64,000 bases of DNA from JBCAXA01 sp039183535 (GCA_039183535.1 JBCDBO010000005.1:1-64000), one strand, 5' to 3'; numbered from the stretch's first letter, positions 18,338-26,975 are shown. The notes: generated by a model from the letters alone, not told the origin. Made by a program: numbers and translations.

Positions 18338-18694
18338 CTAAGTGGCGACCAGCCTGTGGAACGACACGTTGGACGCGATCAAGATCGCAAAGAATCCTAT
18401 ATTGAGCAATGAAATTGCGATGGGGTCCCGATTGGCCGCGTGCGCAACAATTGCTGTGAGCAGAAATAGGCCTACGCCAGCGTACGCCCATTCTTTGGCG
18501 TAAATAGGTGCTTGCGGTAGAACTAACACCACGGCGGCTATGAGCTTAAGTACAGCCAGCTGGATTCGAAAAAACGGCGGAAAACCGAGTTCGGCGATAC
18601 CTTGAATCGTCGCATCGCTGAACATATAGCTGCCTGCGCTCGCCAGCAATAGCAAGGCAATGAGTGTGGTTGTTGTCCAGTAAGTAATCATCAT
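18338..18694 (-). CDS. DoxX-like membrane protein
   Basis: About 118 residues with four hydrophobic segments, starting YWTTTTLIALLLLASAG. It contains the short conserved SDATIQGIAELGFPPFFRIQLAVLKL context of the DoxX_2 family, in shortened form here: LGFPPFFR followed by LAVLKL. Such proteins are small inner-membrane proteins of unclear redox or stress-related role. ATG 18694 is chosen because upstream codons add a polar stretch untypical of the family. It is divergent from the reductase at 18893 and lies upstream of the TetR gene. Confidence 0.78.
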   Translation of the reverse strand: MMITYWTTTTLIALLLLASAGSYMFSDATIQGIAELGFPPFFRIQLAVLKLIAAVVLVLPQAPIYAKEWAYAGVGLFLLTAIVAHAANRDPIAISLLNIGFFAILIASNVSFHRLVAT

Positions 18695-18823
18695 CGCATT
18701 ACGTACCCACGTCTTTCGATACGCCAAAGGACGTGACTCTTTCTGTTCAATGCTAACAACAAACGGCGGCGCGCTTGACGTGTGGTCGAGAGCTCGTGAA
18801 ATCCCGACAAAAAGCACTCATCG

Positions 18824-18870
18824 AGCAATTGTTTTAAACAAAACGATAATGTACGATTTAATTGTTCATG
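18824..18870. promoter_or_regulatory. A/T-rich dyad between divergent genes, candidate operator
   Basis: The region upstream of the reductase contains a perfect 13-bp palindrome, TTGTTTTAAACAA, at 18829-18841. It lies inside a longer imperfect dyad with arms GAGCAATT (18824-18831) and AATTGTTC, near 18861. This is the only strongly A/T-rich patch between the DoxX-like gene and the reductase gene. The neighbouring TetR protein is the natural candidate to bind it, by position only. Confidence 0.35.
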
Positions 18871-18892
18871 ACACAACAGGGTGCTCAGCTAC

Positions 18893-20077
18893 GTGGCCAA
18901 CAAACAACGTGAGTTTGATCTGGTGGTATGGGGTGCGACCGGATTTACCGGAATGCTCGTTGCGGAGTACTTAAGTCGGCGTCACGGCAGTACCGGCGAT
19001 CTGCATTGGGCGACCGCCGGGCGGAGCGCGGACAAACTCTCGTCGGTGCACGGTCAACTGGGGTTGGCGACGGACACGCCCTCGATTGTTGCCGATGCCG
19101 ACGACGTTAAGTCTCTGCAATCTTTGGTGGGTCGGACTCGAGTCATCATTTCAACTGTTGGCCCGTATCAGCGCTACGGCAGCGAACTCGTTGCTGCGTG
19201 TGCGAAATCGGGGACCGACTACGTCGATTTGTGCGGTGAGCCCGGCTGGATGCACGATATGATCAACGCACACGAAGAAGACGCCAAAGCCTCAGGTGCG
19301 CGGTTGGTTTTCTCGTGTGGATTCGACTCGGTGCCGTTCGATCTGGGTGTGTTTTATCTTCAGCAACTGGCACTTGAGAGAACGGGCAAGCCAGCGCAAC
19401 GCGTGCGTGGTCGCGTAAGAAACATGCGCGGTACGTTTTCAGGTGGCACGGCAGCGAGTTTTCGCGCGACCGTTCAGGCGGCGACTGCCAATCCCTCGCT
19501 CGGTAAGTTGCTGATCAATCCCTTTGCGCTAACGCCGACCGGCGGCGGGCCGAAGCAACCAAGTGGTATGAAACCGCACTTCGATGAAGCCGTGGGTAGC
19601 TGGGTGGCACCTTTTGTTATGGCTGTAATCAATACCAAGAACATACATCGCTCAAATGCGCTCCTGGGGTATCGCTATGGGCGCGACTTTGTGTACGACG
19701 AGATGCTAATGACCGGTACTGGAGAGATCGGCGAACAACGCGCTTTGGCGATGGCTAAGGACAACTCCATTGCAGAGAGTGATCGAAAGCCCGGTGAAGG
19801 ACCGTCGCAAGCGGAGCGCGAGTCTGGCTTTTTCGACGTAGTGTTTATCGGTGATACATACGATGGTGACACCGTTCGAGTAAGTGTCAGAGGTGACCGC
19901 GATCCTGGCTACGGATCGACGTCCAAGATGATCGCCGAAGCCGCGCTGTGTTTACTGGATCATCATGACCAACCGTCCGGTGGGTTTTGGACCCCCGCAC
20001 CGGCCTTCGGTGATCGTCTAATCAGTCGATTGCAAGACAACGCTGGCGTTACGTTTCACATCGAAGCCGACCCATAG
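18893..20077 (+). CDS. Saccharopine dehydrogenase-like NAD(P)-binding reductase
   Basis: About 394 residues. The N-terminus has a Rossmann nucleotide-binding motif in VVWGATGFTG, and the central part holds CGFDSVPFDLGV, typical of the saccharopine dehydrogenase-like group that includes mycobacterial trans-acting enoyl reductases. That group acts on lipid intermediates rather than on lysine metabolism. Two GTG starts are possible, 18881 and 18893; the second gives an N-terminus like that of relatives. It leads a run of same-strand genes (two acyl-CoA dehydrogenases and an SDR), so reduction or saturation of an acyl intermediate is plausible. Confidence 0.85.
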   Translation: MANKQREFDLVVWGATGFTGMLVAEYLSRRHGSTGDLHWATAGRSADKLSSVHGQLGLATDTPSIVADADDVKSLQSLVGRTRVIISTVGPYQRYGSELVAACAKSGTDYVDLCGEPGWMHDMINAHEEDAKASGARLVFSCGFDSVPFDLGVFYLQQLALERTGKPAQRVRGRVRNMRGTFSGGTAASFRATVQAATANPSLGKLLINPFALTPTGGGPKQPSGMKPHFDEAVGSWVAPFVMAVINTKNIHRSNALLGYRYGRDFVYDEMLMTGTGEIGEQRALAMAKDNSIAESDRKPGEGPSQAERESGFFDVVFIGDTYDGDTVRVSVRGDRDPGYGSTSKMIAEAALCLLDHHDQPSGGFWTPAPAFGDRLISRLQDNAGVTFHIEADP

Positions 20078-20164
20078 CCTCGGCGCCGTCTACGCCGAAG
20101 ACGACTGTCGTAAGACGAACTGCTATCAGACCCATTGTGCCTAGCTCCGTCGAGGAACATCAAA

Positions 20165-21331
20165 ATGACCGATTTCAGAGCCGAAACGCGTGCGTGGCTT
20201 GAGCATAACTGCCCGTCAGCGATGCGGCGCCCGTTAGAGAGCGACGCAGATATTTGTTGGGGCGGTCGGGGCTGGGAATTTCACAGTGACGACCAACGTA
20301 ATTGGCTGGAGCGCATGGTCAGCAAAGGGTGGACAGCGCCCACCTGGCCGGCGGCACTCGGCGGTGGCGGTTTGTCGGCCGAGCAAGCGCAGATCCTGAG
20401 CGAGGAAATGGCTCGAATCGATGCTAGAAAAGCACTCGACAATTTCGGCTTGTGGATGATCGGTCCGGCGATCCTCAAGTACGGTAGCGAAAGGCTTAAG
20501 AAGCAGCACATACCCGCCATTGTGCGCGGCGATATTCGCTGGTGCCAAGGCTATAGCGAACCCAATGCCGGCTCAGACTTGGCCGGACTTCAAACCAAAG
20601 CAGAGGATCACGGCGATCACTTTGTCGTGAACGGCCAGAAGGTATGGACGTCGCATGCGGACAAATGCGACTGGATGTTTTGTTTGGTGCGGACGGATCC
20701 CGACGCAAAGAAGCAGTGTGGCATTAGCCTCGTGCTCTTCGACATGCAGACGCCCGGTGTCAAAGCGTTACCGATCAAGCTGATTTCCGGCAGTTCGCCA
20801 TTTTGCGAGACATTTCTGGACAACGTGAAAGTCGACAAGGACCAGGTTGTCGGTGAAATAAACGACGGTTGGACCGTGGCAAAGTACTTGTTAACTCACG
20901 AGCGCGAAACCATTGGAGCATTTGGTCTGAAGGGGCCTGGTGGTGACCCGCTTGGCTTCACTGTTCGACGAGTTTGCGGTGTTACAAACGGAAAGATACG
21001 AAACGGTGGAATTCGCTCTGACGTGGCGCGCTGGGACATTGATGCGAAGGCATTTGAATTGACGATGCAACGTGTCAATGAGGCGAATTCGATGCAAGGC
21101 GTGGGCAACGCATCAGCGATGCTTAAATTGGTTGGCACAGAGCTCAATAAGCGCCGTCATGAGATTCTCATGGAAGCGCATGGGACAGACGCCCTCAACT
21201 GGGGTGATGGATCGCCCAACGGTCGTGCGGTGGCGCGTGACTGGTTGCGGTCAAAAGGTAACTCCATTGAAGGCGGCACCTCGGAGATCCAGTTGAACAT
21301 TATTGCCAAACACATACTGCGGCTTGGCTAG
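20165..21331 (+). CDS. Acyl-CoA dehydrogenase, large-subunit type
   Basis: A 388-residue FAD enzyme introducing an alpha-beta double bond into an acyl-CoA. The family signature WCQGYSEPNAGSDLA lies near residue 122 and the C-terminal EGGTSEIQLNIIAKHILR near 370. GAGGAACATC precedes ATG 20165. The next gene encodes a second, more divergent acyl-CoA dehydrogenase 10 bp downstream. Adjacent unlike pairs of this kind form alpha2beta2 enzymes in actinobacterial and proteobacterial steroid and side-chain catabolism. Complex formation here is inference from arrangement. Confidence 0.93.
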   Translation: MTDFRAETRAWLEHNCPSAMRRPLESDADICWGGRGWEFHSDDQRNWLERMVSKGWTAPTWPAALGGGGLSAEQAQILSEEMARIDARKALDNFGLWMIGPAILKYGSERLKKQHIPAIVRGDIRWCQGYSEPNAGSDLAGLQTKAEDHGDHFVVNGQKVWTSHADKCDWMFCLVRTDPDAKKQCGISLVLFDMQTPGVKALPIKLISGSSPFCETFLDNVKVDKDQVVGEINDGWTVAKYLLTHERETIGAFGLKGPGGDPLGFTVRRVCGVTNGKIRNGGIRSDVARWDIDAKAFELTMQRVNEANSMQGVGNASAMLKLVGTELNKRRHEILMEAHGTDALNWGDGSPNGRAVARDWLRSKGNSIEGGTSEIQLNIIAKHILRLG

Positions 21332-21341
21332 GGGCGACGAC

Positions 21342-22475
21342 ATGAGTCTGGTTCTGACGCAAGAGCAAAGCCTAATGAAACAGGCCGCATCTCGCCTGTT
21401 GCAAGATCATGCGCCGGTCAGCATGCAACGCTCACTGCGCGACATGCCGGACTCGCGAGGGTATTCACAGGACGCCTGGCAGCGAATGGTGGAGAACGGC
21501 TGGCCGGCCATCTTGGTGCCGGAAGACTACGACGGATTAAATTTTGGTCACGTCGGCATGGGCCAGATTGTTGAAGAAATGGGGCGTCAATTAAGTGCCT
21601 CACCGCTGTTTTCGACGGCTGTTCTAGCCGCGACCGTTATCGATGATGTTGGCGATGCGACGCTAAAGGCCGATTTTCTGCCACGCATTGCTCGTGGCGA
21701 GATCACAATGGCGCTTGCAATCAACGAAAGCGGACAGTTTCGTCCAAATGCCGTCGAGACTACGGCGTCGCTAGAAAACTCTGCCTATACGGTGACCGGT
21801 CAAAAGCACTGCGTCATTGATGGCGATGGTGCGGACTACTACATTGTCTCGGCAAGGACGTCGGGTGAGTCGACAGATACGAGCGGCATCTCCTTATTCA
21901 TCGTTGATGCGTCCCAAGCGGGTATCGCAATAAAACCGCAGCGTTTCATTGATGAACGAAACTACGCCAATGTGGAGTTCGCGAGCGTCAACAGTGGCTG
22001 GTCGCTCGGTATTGAGCACGAGGGATGGGCGGCGCTCGCCCATGTAACGACCGTCGCGAACGCCCATCTGTCTGCAGAGTTACTGGGTGTTGTACAGGAA
22101 GCCTTTGAGCGAACCCTGCAATACCTTAAAGAGCGCAAACAGTTCGGCGTACCGATCGGATCGTTTCAGGCATTGCAGCATCGTGCCGCGACGATGTGGG
22201 TTGAGATCGAGCAGTGTAAGTCAATCGTACTGGCGGCGCTGCAGGCGCTCGATGCGAGAGATGGCGATGTCGAACGTCTGGTCAGTGCAGCGAAAGCAAA
22301 ACTGAGCTCGGTCGCTGAACTGGTTACTTGCGAGGCGATTCAGCTTCACGGTGGCATCGGAATGACTGACGAATTTGATATCGGTTTCTTCATCAAGCGC
22401 GCCAGAGCGCTACAAACGCAATTTGGCGGTTTTCATCACCACGCCGATCGCTACGCTACGCTATCGGGCTATTGA
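21342..22475 (+). CDS. Acyl-CoA dehydrogenase, second (partner) subunit
   Basis: A 377-residue acyl-CoA dehydrogenase homologue. The start ATG 21342 follows GGGGCGACGAC, only 10 bp after the preceding stop. The middle FAD-binding part lacks the full signature seen in its neighbour (here LAINESGQFRPNA). The C-terminal domain retains the family pattern AIQLHGGIGMTDEFDIGFF. This reduced conservation is usual for one half of a heteromeric acyl-CoA dehydrogenase. It is co-transcribed with the gene at 20165 and probably acts with it in beta-oxidation of a bulky acyl-CoA. Confidence 0.92.
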   Translation: MSLVLTQEQSLMKQAASRLLQDHAPVSMQRSLRDMPDSRGYSQDAWQRMVENGWPAILVPEDYDGLNFGHVGMGQIVEEMGRQLSASPLFSTAVLAATVIDDVGDATLKADFLPRIARGEITMALAINESGQFRPNAVETTASLENSAYTVTGQKHCVIDGDGADYYIVSARTSGESTDTSGISLFIVDASQAGIAIKPQRFIDERNYANVEFASVNSGWSLGIEHEGWAALAHVTTVANAHLSAELLGVVQEAFERTLQYLKERKQFGVPIGSFQALQHRAATMWVEIEQCKSIVLAALQALDARDGDVERLVSAAKAKLSSVAELVTCEAIQLHGGIGMTDEFDIGFFIKRARALQTQFGGFHHHADRYATLSGY

Positions 22476-22604
22476 GTAAATCCGGGTCTATGCTGCATCT
22501 AGTTAGTACCGCCCGCTGAACAACCACAAAATTTCTTCGATCAACACTGACTGGAGTTTTTCGGAATTTGCGGTCCGAACGCTCAATGACAACGACGGAA
22601 GGCA

Positions 22605-23369
22605 ATGAACACACCACTATTCGACTTATCTGGCCGGGTGGCCATCGTTACTGGCGCGAGTCGCGGTATCGGCCAAGAGATCGCAAAGTTATTCGCATTG
22701 CAGGGCGCTCACGTTGTTGTTTCGAGCCGTAAAATCGAGGGCTGCCAAACCGTCGTTGATCAGATCACTGATAGCGGCGGTAGCGCGGATGCTTTTGCTT
22801 GCCATGTTGGCAACCTAGAGCATATTTCAGAGCTCACGGAATACGTCAAATCAACGCACGGCAAATTGGATATCTTGGTTAACAATGCGGCCGCGAACCC
22901 ATACTTTGGCCACGTACTGGATACCGATCTTTCGGCCTATCAGAAAACCGTCGATGTGAATATTCGTGGCTACTTCTTTATGTCCGTTGCTGCCGGCCGC
23001 TTGATGCGTGAGGCGGGCGGTGGGGCGATCGTCAACACGGCGTCGGTCAACGCGCTCCATCCCGGCGATAAACAGGCAATCTACTCTATATCGAAAGCGG
23101 CTGTCGTCAGCATGACCAAGGCCTTTGCCAAAGAGTGTGCTAGCAGCGGCATCCGTTGCAACGCGGTGTTGCCGGGTTTGACCAAAACCAAATTCGCCGG
23201 CGCTCTATTTGAGAATGAGGATATTTACAAGCACGCCTTATCGGTCATTCCAATGCGGCGGCACGCCAATCCGGATGAGATAGCGGGTGCCGCGCTGTAC
23301 TTGGCGTCGGACGCTGCCAGCTATACCACGGGGGAGTGCATTGTCGTCGATGGTGGATTTACCGCCTAG
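22605..23369 (+). CDS. Short-chain dehydrogenase/reductase
   Basis: A 254-residue classical SDR of the FabG-like size. The cofactor motif V-T-G-A-S-R-G-I-G begins near residue 15, N-N-A-A near 90, and the active site has Y-S-I-S-K at residues 160-164. The C-terminus ends with a GECIVVDGGFT segment typical of the family. GGAAGG precedes ATG 22605. It could oxidise a hydroxyacyl-CoA or alcohol produced by the preceding acyl-CoA dehydrogenases. It is the last intact gene of the catabolic run, 129 bp after the acyl-CoA dehydrogenase pair. Confidence 0.92.
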   Translation: MNTPLFDLSGRVAIVTGASRGIGQEIAKLFALQGAHVVVSSRKIEGCQTVVDQITDSGGSADAFACHVGNLEHISELTEYVKSTHGKLDILVNNAAANPYFGHVLDTDLSAYQKTVDVNIRGYFFMSVAAGRLMREAGGGAIVNTASVNALHPGDKQAIYSISKAAVVSMTKAFAKECASSGIRCNAVLPGLTKTKFAGALFENEDIYKHALSVIPMRRHANPDEIAGAALYLASDAASYTTGECIVVDGGFTA

Positions 23370-23437
23370 CGCGGATACCTGATCGATTTGCCGATCAAGT
23401 CAGCGCTGTCGAGTAAGTCATAGCTCGTTACGTCCGA

Positions 23438-24035
23438 TTGGGGACGGAGTTTCTCGATTACACCAGGTTCGCGGACAGACTCGGTCTGTACGCTTGTGAA
23501 TACGATGGCATCTTGCTAACGCTACATTTCGGGGGAGAGACGCATTTTTCCTTCATGCCTGAACATCGTCTGGGTGTGGTTGCGTTAGCTAACGAGCCTG
23601 CGTTTGGATCAAGGGTTACACACCACCTGGCTTCGAGCTTACGACCTACTGCTCGTCAAACAGGACGTAGCGCAGCGGCTACAGGCACGTCTCGCACATA
23701 TTGCTAACGCTTAGGCTGATCCCAGGCAGCGCTGGAGCGCCTACGTGTCTCTAGTCGAAAGCAATTCCCCGACAGGCGATCTGACGATTGCGTGTGGAAA
23801 AGTCCAAGGCGCTTACGAGAACTCGCACCTCGGTGAGACTTTTGTTGTATTTGACGGAGACGATTTTGTCGTTGAGCCTCGCGAATCGACTGGGCCGCTC
23901 GAGTATGTGCGTGGCCGTGGTTATTTTGCGAACTTCGGCCTTTGGGGTGCGCCACCAGAGTTGTTTGTATTCCCGGTAACACCGGGCGGTGGCTTACTTG
24001 CTGATTGGGGTGATCGACTGTTCCAGAAACACTAA
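23438..24035 (+). pseudogene. C-terminal remnant of a beta-lactamase-family serine hydrolase
   Basis: Two adjacent frames together read as the C-terminal half of a serine hydrolase. The first contains SFMPEHRLGVVALANE, a characteristic segment before the C-terminal domain. The sequence then shifts frame near 23630 and continues as WLRAYDLLLVKQDVAQRL. It is interrupted by an in-frame TAG at about 23709 and resumes to 24035 with a beta-rich C-terminal domain ending in LLADWGDRLFQKH. The catalytic N-terminal half with the S-x-x-K motif is absent. It is therefore a broken gene at the edge of the cluster. An intact family member lies at the opposite edge (873-2249). Confidence 0.72.
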
Positions 24036-24152
24036 ACACCAGACGGTGAGCATATATCTATGGGCAATGCTCAATGGGGAGCTTGATCCCGATACGCACA
24101 AACCTACATCCAGACTCGTCGATACAGTGCCGCGAGTAACGATCTAATACAA

Positions 24153-24295
24153 GCTGCGACGTTGTTTTCATCGGGCCGAGACGGCCCTCCTACATCGATG
24201 TTTGGCGCCGCCGTGTGTAGGAGCGGCGTCCCGCCGCGATCCATCCGCGGCTGGCCACGACGTTGTTGTCATCGGGCCGAGACGGCCCTCCTACA
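24153..24295. repeat. REPIN array A (one and a half copies)
   Basis: A complete 80-bp unit at 24216-24295 starts TGTAGGAGCGGCG and ends CGGCCCTCCTACA, so its termini are inverted repeats. Each arm carries its own hairpin, one with GCGGCG and CGCCGC, the other with GGGCCG and CGGCCC. This is the architecture of a REPIN, two REP sequences in opposite orientation. A right half-unit lies just before it at 24153-24194. The same unit recurs at 26669-26957. Confidence 0.88.
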
Positions 24296-24360
24296 ACTTC
24301 GTTCGTGGAACCGGCGGCATCTGGGTATTGCTCCCTATTAAGCGTTTCGGTTGGCGGGGT

Positions 24361-25383
24361 TTACAGAGGCTCCCGACCGCCTGTCGGTTCGGGAATGACA
24401 CCGTTCTGGGCTCGCTGCGATCGCAGTAGGACATGGCTGAGCGCCGCTAGATGGGGAATTTCGATTAGCATCCCGATGACTAGCGCTGCATAGATCAGGG
24501 GTTGGTCGGGCAGCACGACCATACTGACGGCCAGCATGAGCGGTGCGTTGCGTGAAGCCATAGTCATGCTAAGAAGCGCGCGTTCTCGATACGGCAGTTT
24601 GAAAGCGCGGCTGATGCCCTCGCCGAGTAGATAAACCACGACGAAGAAGCAGAACACTGCCAACAGCAGCCAGCCAAGGAGCGAGCTGTGCGTCAGCATG
24701 ACCGAGATATTACCAGCAAAGAGCTGCAATATTAGTAGGGCAGTGACCCATAGCGTTGCCCTATCGGCGACGTTCAACACTGCCTCGAAGTCAGTTGGCT
24801 GCATGAACTTCCGTAACAGCTGATGCACTGCAAGCGCCAGCAGGAACGGAAGCAGAAACCACTGTAGCAGGATACTGCTGATTGCCATCATTTCCGCTTG
24901 CACGGCGTTCTGCGTAAACCACTCGAGGTAAAACGGATACAGCAACAATTGCAGCGTCATGTTTATCGGAATCAACGCCGTGCCAATCGCCACGTCGCCG
25001 TTCGAAAGACGCGTAAAGCTCAAAAACCAGTCCGTGCACGGTGACAGGAAGTAGATGACAAGGCCGACAAAAAACAACGGATAGTCGGATAGGAAAAGAG
25101 TCGCGATACCAAAACCAATCAACGGTATCGCAACGAAGTTTGCTGCGACGGCGATCGCGAGGAAGCGTGCGCTTTTGGCGAGTCGTAGCAGTGCGTCAAA
25201 ACGAACCCCGAAGAACAGAAGGCTGACCAGCGTGAGCAAGGTGTAGTCCAATCGATCACTTAGCCACTCGCCGGTCGCTGGCTGCAAATGGCCCAATAGT
25301 GCGCCGATAACAATCGCCGAAATCAGAACGATGGAGGTCGATGTCGCAGACGTAAGGCGCTCCAGCAGACTTCGATTTAGCAT
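24361..25383 (-). CDS. BASS/ACR3-like permease (arsenic-resistance/bile acid symporter family)
   Basis: About 340 residues with ten predicted membrane segments. The fourth segment region has LSPCTDWFLSFTRLSNGD, with Cys116 in the position typical of the arsenic-resistance-like branch of the bile acid:sodium symporter superfamily. ATG 25383 overlaps the stop of the upstream flavoprotein gene in the form ATGCTAA and has GAAGG six bases before it, so translation is probably coupled. It could export a metalloid or organic anion. The sequence does not prove arsenite as the substrate, since no arsR or arsC is in the window. Confidence 0.82.
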   Translation of the reverse strand: MLNRSLLERLTSATSTSIVLISAIVIGALLGHLQPATGEWLSDRLDYTLLTLVSLLFFGVRFDALLRLAKSARFLAIAVAANFVAIPLIGFGIATLFLSDYPLFFVGLVIYFLSPCTDWFLSFTRLSNGDVAIGTALIPINMTLQLLLYPFYLEWFTQNAVQAEMMAISSILLQWFLLPFLLALAVHQLLRKFMQPTDFEAVLNVADRATLWVTALLILQLFAGNISVMLTHSSLLGWLLLAVFCFFVVVYLLGEGISRAFKLPYRERALLSMTMASRNAPLMLAVSMVVLPDQPLIYAALVIGMLIEIPHLAALSHVLLRSQRAQNGVIPEPTGGREPL

Positions 25384-26501
25384 TCGCAGCCTTCGCAGCA
25401 TTCGCTGTTGCCGAAAGGACCCCAGATCTCGTCCCGAGACCCGTCGATCCAATCGATATTCATCGACAAACGAGTTGCGATTTGTTTGGAGATCACGGAA
25501 AAGCGCTGCCGGAACTTGTAGGTGAAACAGTAGATGCGTTTGTCGTGACGTACTTGTGGGCCAACGAGAAACAACCCGGGAGTGACCATCGACTCGTCAA
25601 CGTCACTCAGCTGAACGTGGTCGTCCTCATCCCAGCTCCAGAGCTCTTTGATCAGACGTGCCCCACCGCCTTTGAGAAAGCCGGTGCCAAGAATGGGCTG
25701 TCGCTCTGTGTCCCAAAAGCGACCGTCTTTGGCGTGGACGCGAAATGTTTGGTCTTCGTTTCGGGTAACTTCAGTGACGTTTACGTCAAAGATGATTTCC
25801 AGACGATCGCTTGATTCTATGGCCCGCAGCCGCTCACGTGTGTACGGAGAGAGGACGAGGCTCGGATCGAGTTCGTCGAACCTATCCCAGGTGCGACGGC
25901 GCACTAGCAAGCGCACCTTGTGGCCAAGCTGGATCAGGTTGATCGCCGAGTCCAGGCCACTCTCATAACCGCCAACAACCACGTACGAACCGTCTTCGAG
26001 ACCTGTCCAGTCTTCAATCTGCGCGTAGTGCTGGCAGAAGTTTGCTCCCGGAAACGGTTTCAAGTCCGGAAACTGATACTCACCGCACGCCCAGATCAGA
26101 AACCGCGTGAACAGCTCGCCTTGCTCGGTATTCAGGAAAAAGCCGCCATCGGTGTGTGGCGTCACGTCCAGTACTTTGCAGCCACAAGCCGTAGGAATCT
26201 GAGCCCGGGTAAGACTATCCAGTAGGTAATCTGCGTATTGCTGGCCGCTTGGATGTTCGGTACCCGCAAAGGCAGCTGGCGATGTCACGGGATCGACTGC
26301 ATTTAAATCAGCCAGGCCAAACGGACTGCTGTAGAACGAGGGTGTAATCAGCCGTGTTTGTATGGGCCAGCGGCGGAACGACTCGCCGACGCGGTCTTTT
26401 TCGAGAATGGCATACGTCAGGCCGCCGATTCTTTTCAGCTCCATAGCCATGCCGATGCCGGCAGGGCCGGCGCCAACGATAATCACGTCAACAGACTGCA
26501 A
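25377..26501 (-). CDS. FAD/NAD(P)-binding monooxygenase-like flavoprotein with Cys-rich tail
   Basis: A 374-residue flavoprotein. The FAD motif G-A-G-P-A-G-I-G-M is at residues 9-17 and a second nucleotide motif V-V-G-G-Y-E-S-G begins near 176. It resembles the YpdA/ArsO-type flavoprotein group rather than full Baeyer-Villiger enzymes. The last residues read ECCEGCEC, five cysteines that could bind a soft metal or take part in thiol chemistry. Its 3' end overlaps the permease gene by 7 bp. Together they look like a two-gene detoxification or conversion-and-export unit, bracketed by REPIN arrays. The substrate is not known. Confidence 0.82.
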   Translation of the reverse strand: MQSVDVIIVGAGPAGIGMAMELKRIGGLTYAILEKDRVGESFRRWPIQTRLITPSFYSSPFGLADLNAVDPVTSPAAFAGTEHPSGQQYADYLLDSLTRAQIPTACGCKVLDVTPHTDGGFFLNTEQGELFTRFLIWACGEYQFPDLKPFPGANFCQHYAQIEDWTGLEDGSYVVVGGYESGLDSAINLIQLGHKVRLLVRRRTWDRFDELDPSLVLSPYTRERLRAIESSDRLEIIFDVNVTEVTRNEDQTFRVHAKDGRFWDTERQPILGTGFLKGGGARLIKELWSWDEDDHVQLSDVDESMVTPGLFLVGPQVRHDKRIYCFTYKFRQRFSVISKQIATRLSMNIDWIDGSRDEIWGPFGNSECCEGCEC

Positions 26502-26610
26502 GGTAGGTTCCTAGTTCGCGAATTAAGGTAAAGCGACTCATTTGCAGTATCTATCCATTTAGGGCTTGAGGAAACCTTGACGAGCGTCTGCTGCATTTGG
26601 CGCCGCGAGG

Positions 26611-26957
26611 TTGTCGTCAATCAGGCCGAGACGGCCCTCCTACAGCTGCGTTAGGCGTTGCGGAGTGTTGTAGGAGCGGCGTCTCGCCGCGATCAATCCG
26701 CGGCTGGCTGCGACGGTATTGTCATCGGGCCGAGACGGCCCTCCTACAGCTGCGTTAGGCGTTGCGGGGTGTTGTAGGAGCGGCGTCTCGCCGCGATCAA
26801 TCCGCGGCTGGCTGCGACGGTATTGTCATCGGGCCGAGACGGCCCTCCTACAGCTGCGGTAGGTGTTGCGGGGTGTTGTAGGAGCGGCGTCTCGCCGCGA
26901 TCAATCCGCGGCTGGCTGCGACGGTGTTGTCATCGGGCCGGGACGGCCCTCCTACAG
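26611..26957. repeat. REPIN array B (three tandem 104-bp periods plus a half-copy)
   Basis: Three nearly identical 80-bp REPINs start at 26669, 26773 and 26877, each separated by a 24-bp spacer, giving a 104-bp period. A degenerate right half precedes them from about 26611. Each unit starts TGTAGGAGCGGCG and ends CCTCCTACA, with two internal hairpins. The spacers are also repeated, so the array grew by tandem duplication rather than by separate insertions. It fills most of the 474-bp gap between the flavoprotein gene and the cupin gene. No RAYT transposase lies in the window. Confidence 0.9.
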
Positions 26958-26975
26958 TTGCGTTTAGCGGTGCGC

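Noticed and set aside
24361..26501. The permease and flavoprotein as a classical ars operon
   Set aside because: No arsR, arsC or arsM is nearby and the substrate cannot be shown from sequence, so only the family is called.
24153..26957. Repeat arrays considered as CRISPR
   Set aside because: The units are 80-bp inverted-repeat pairs with a repeated 24-bp spacer, not short repeats with unique spacers; no cas gene is present.
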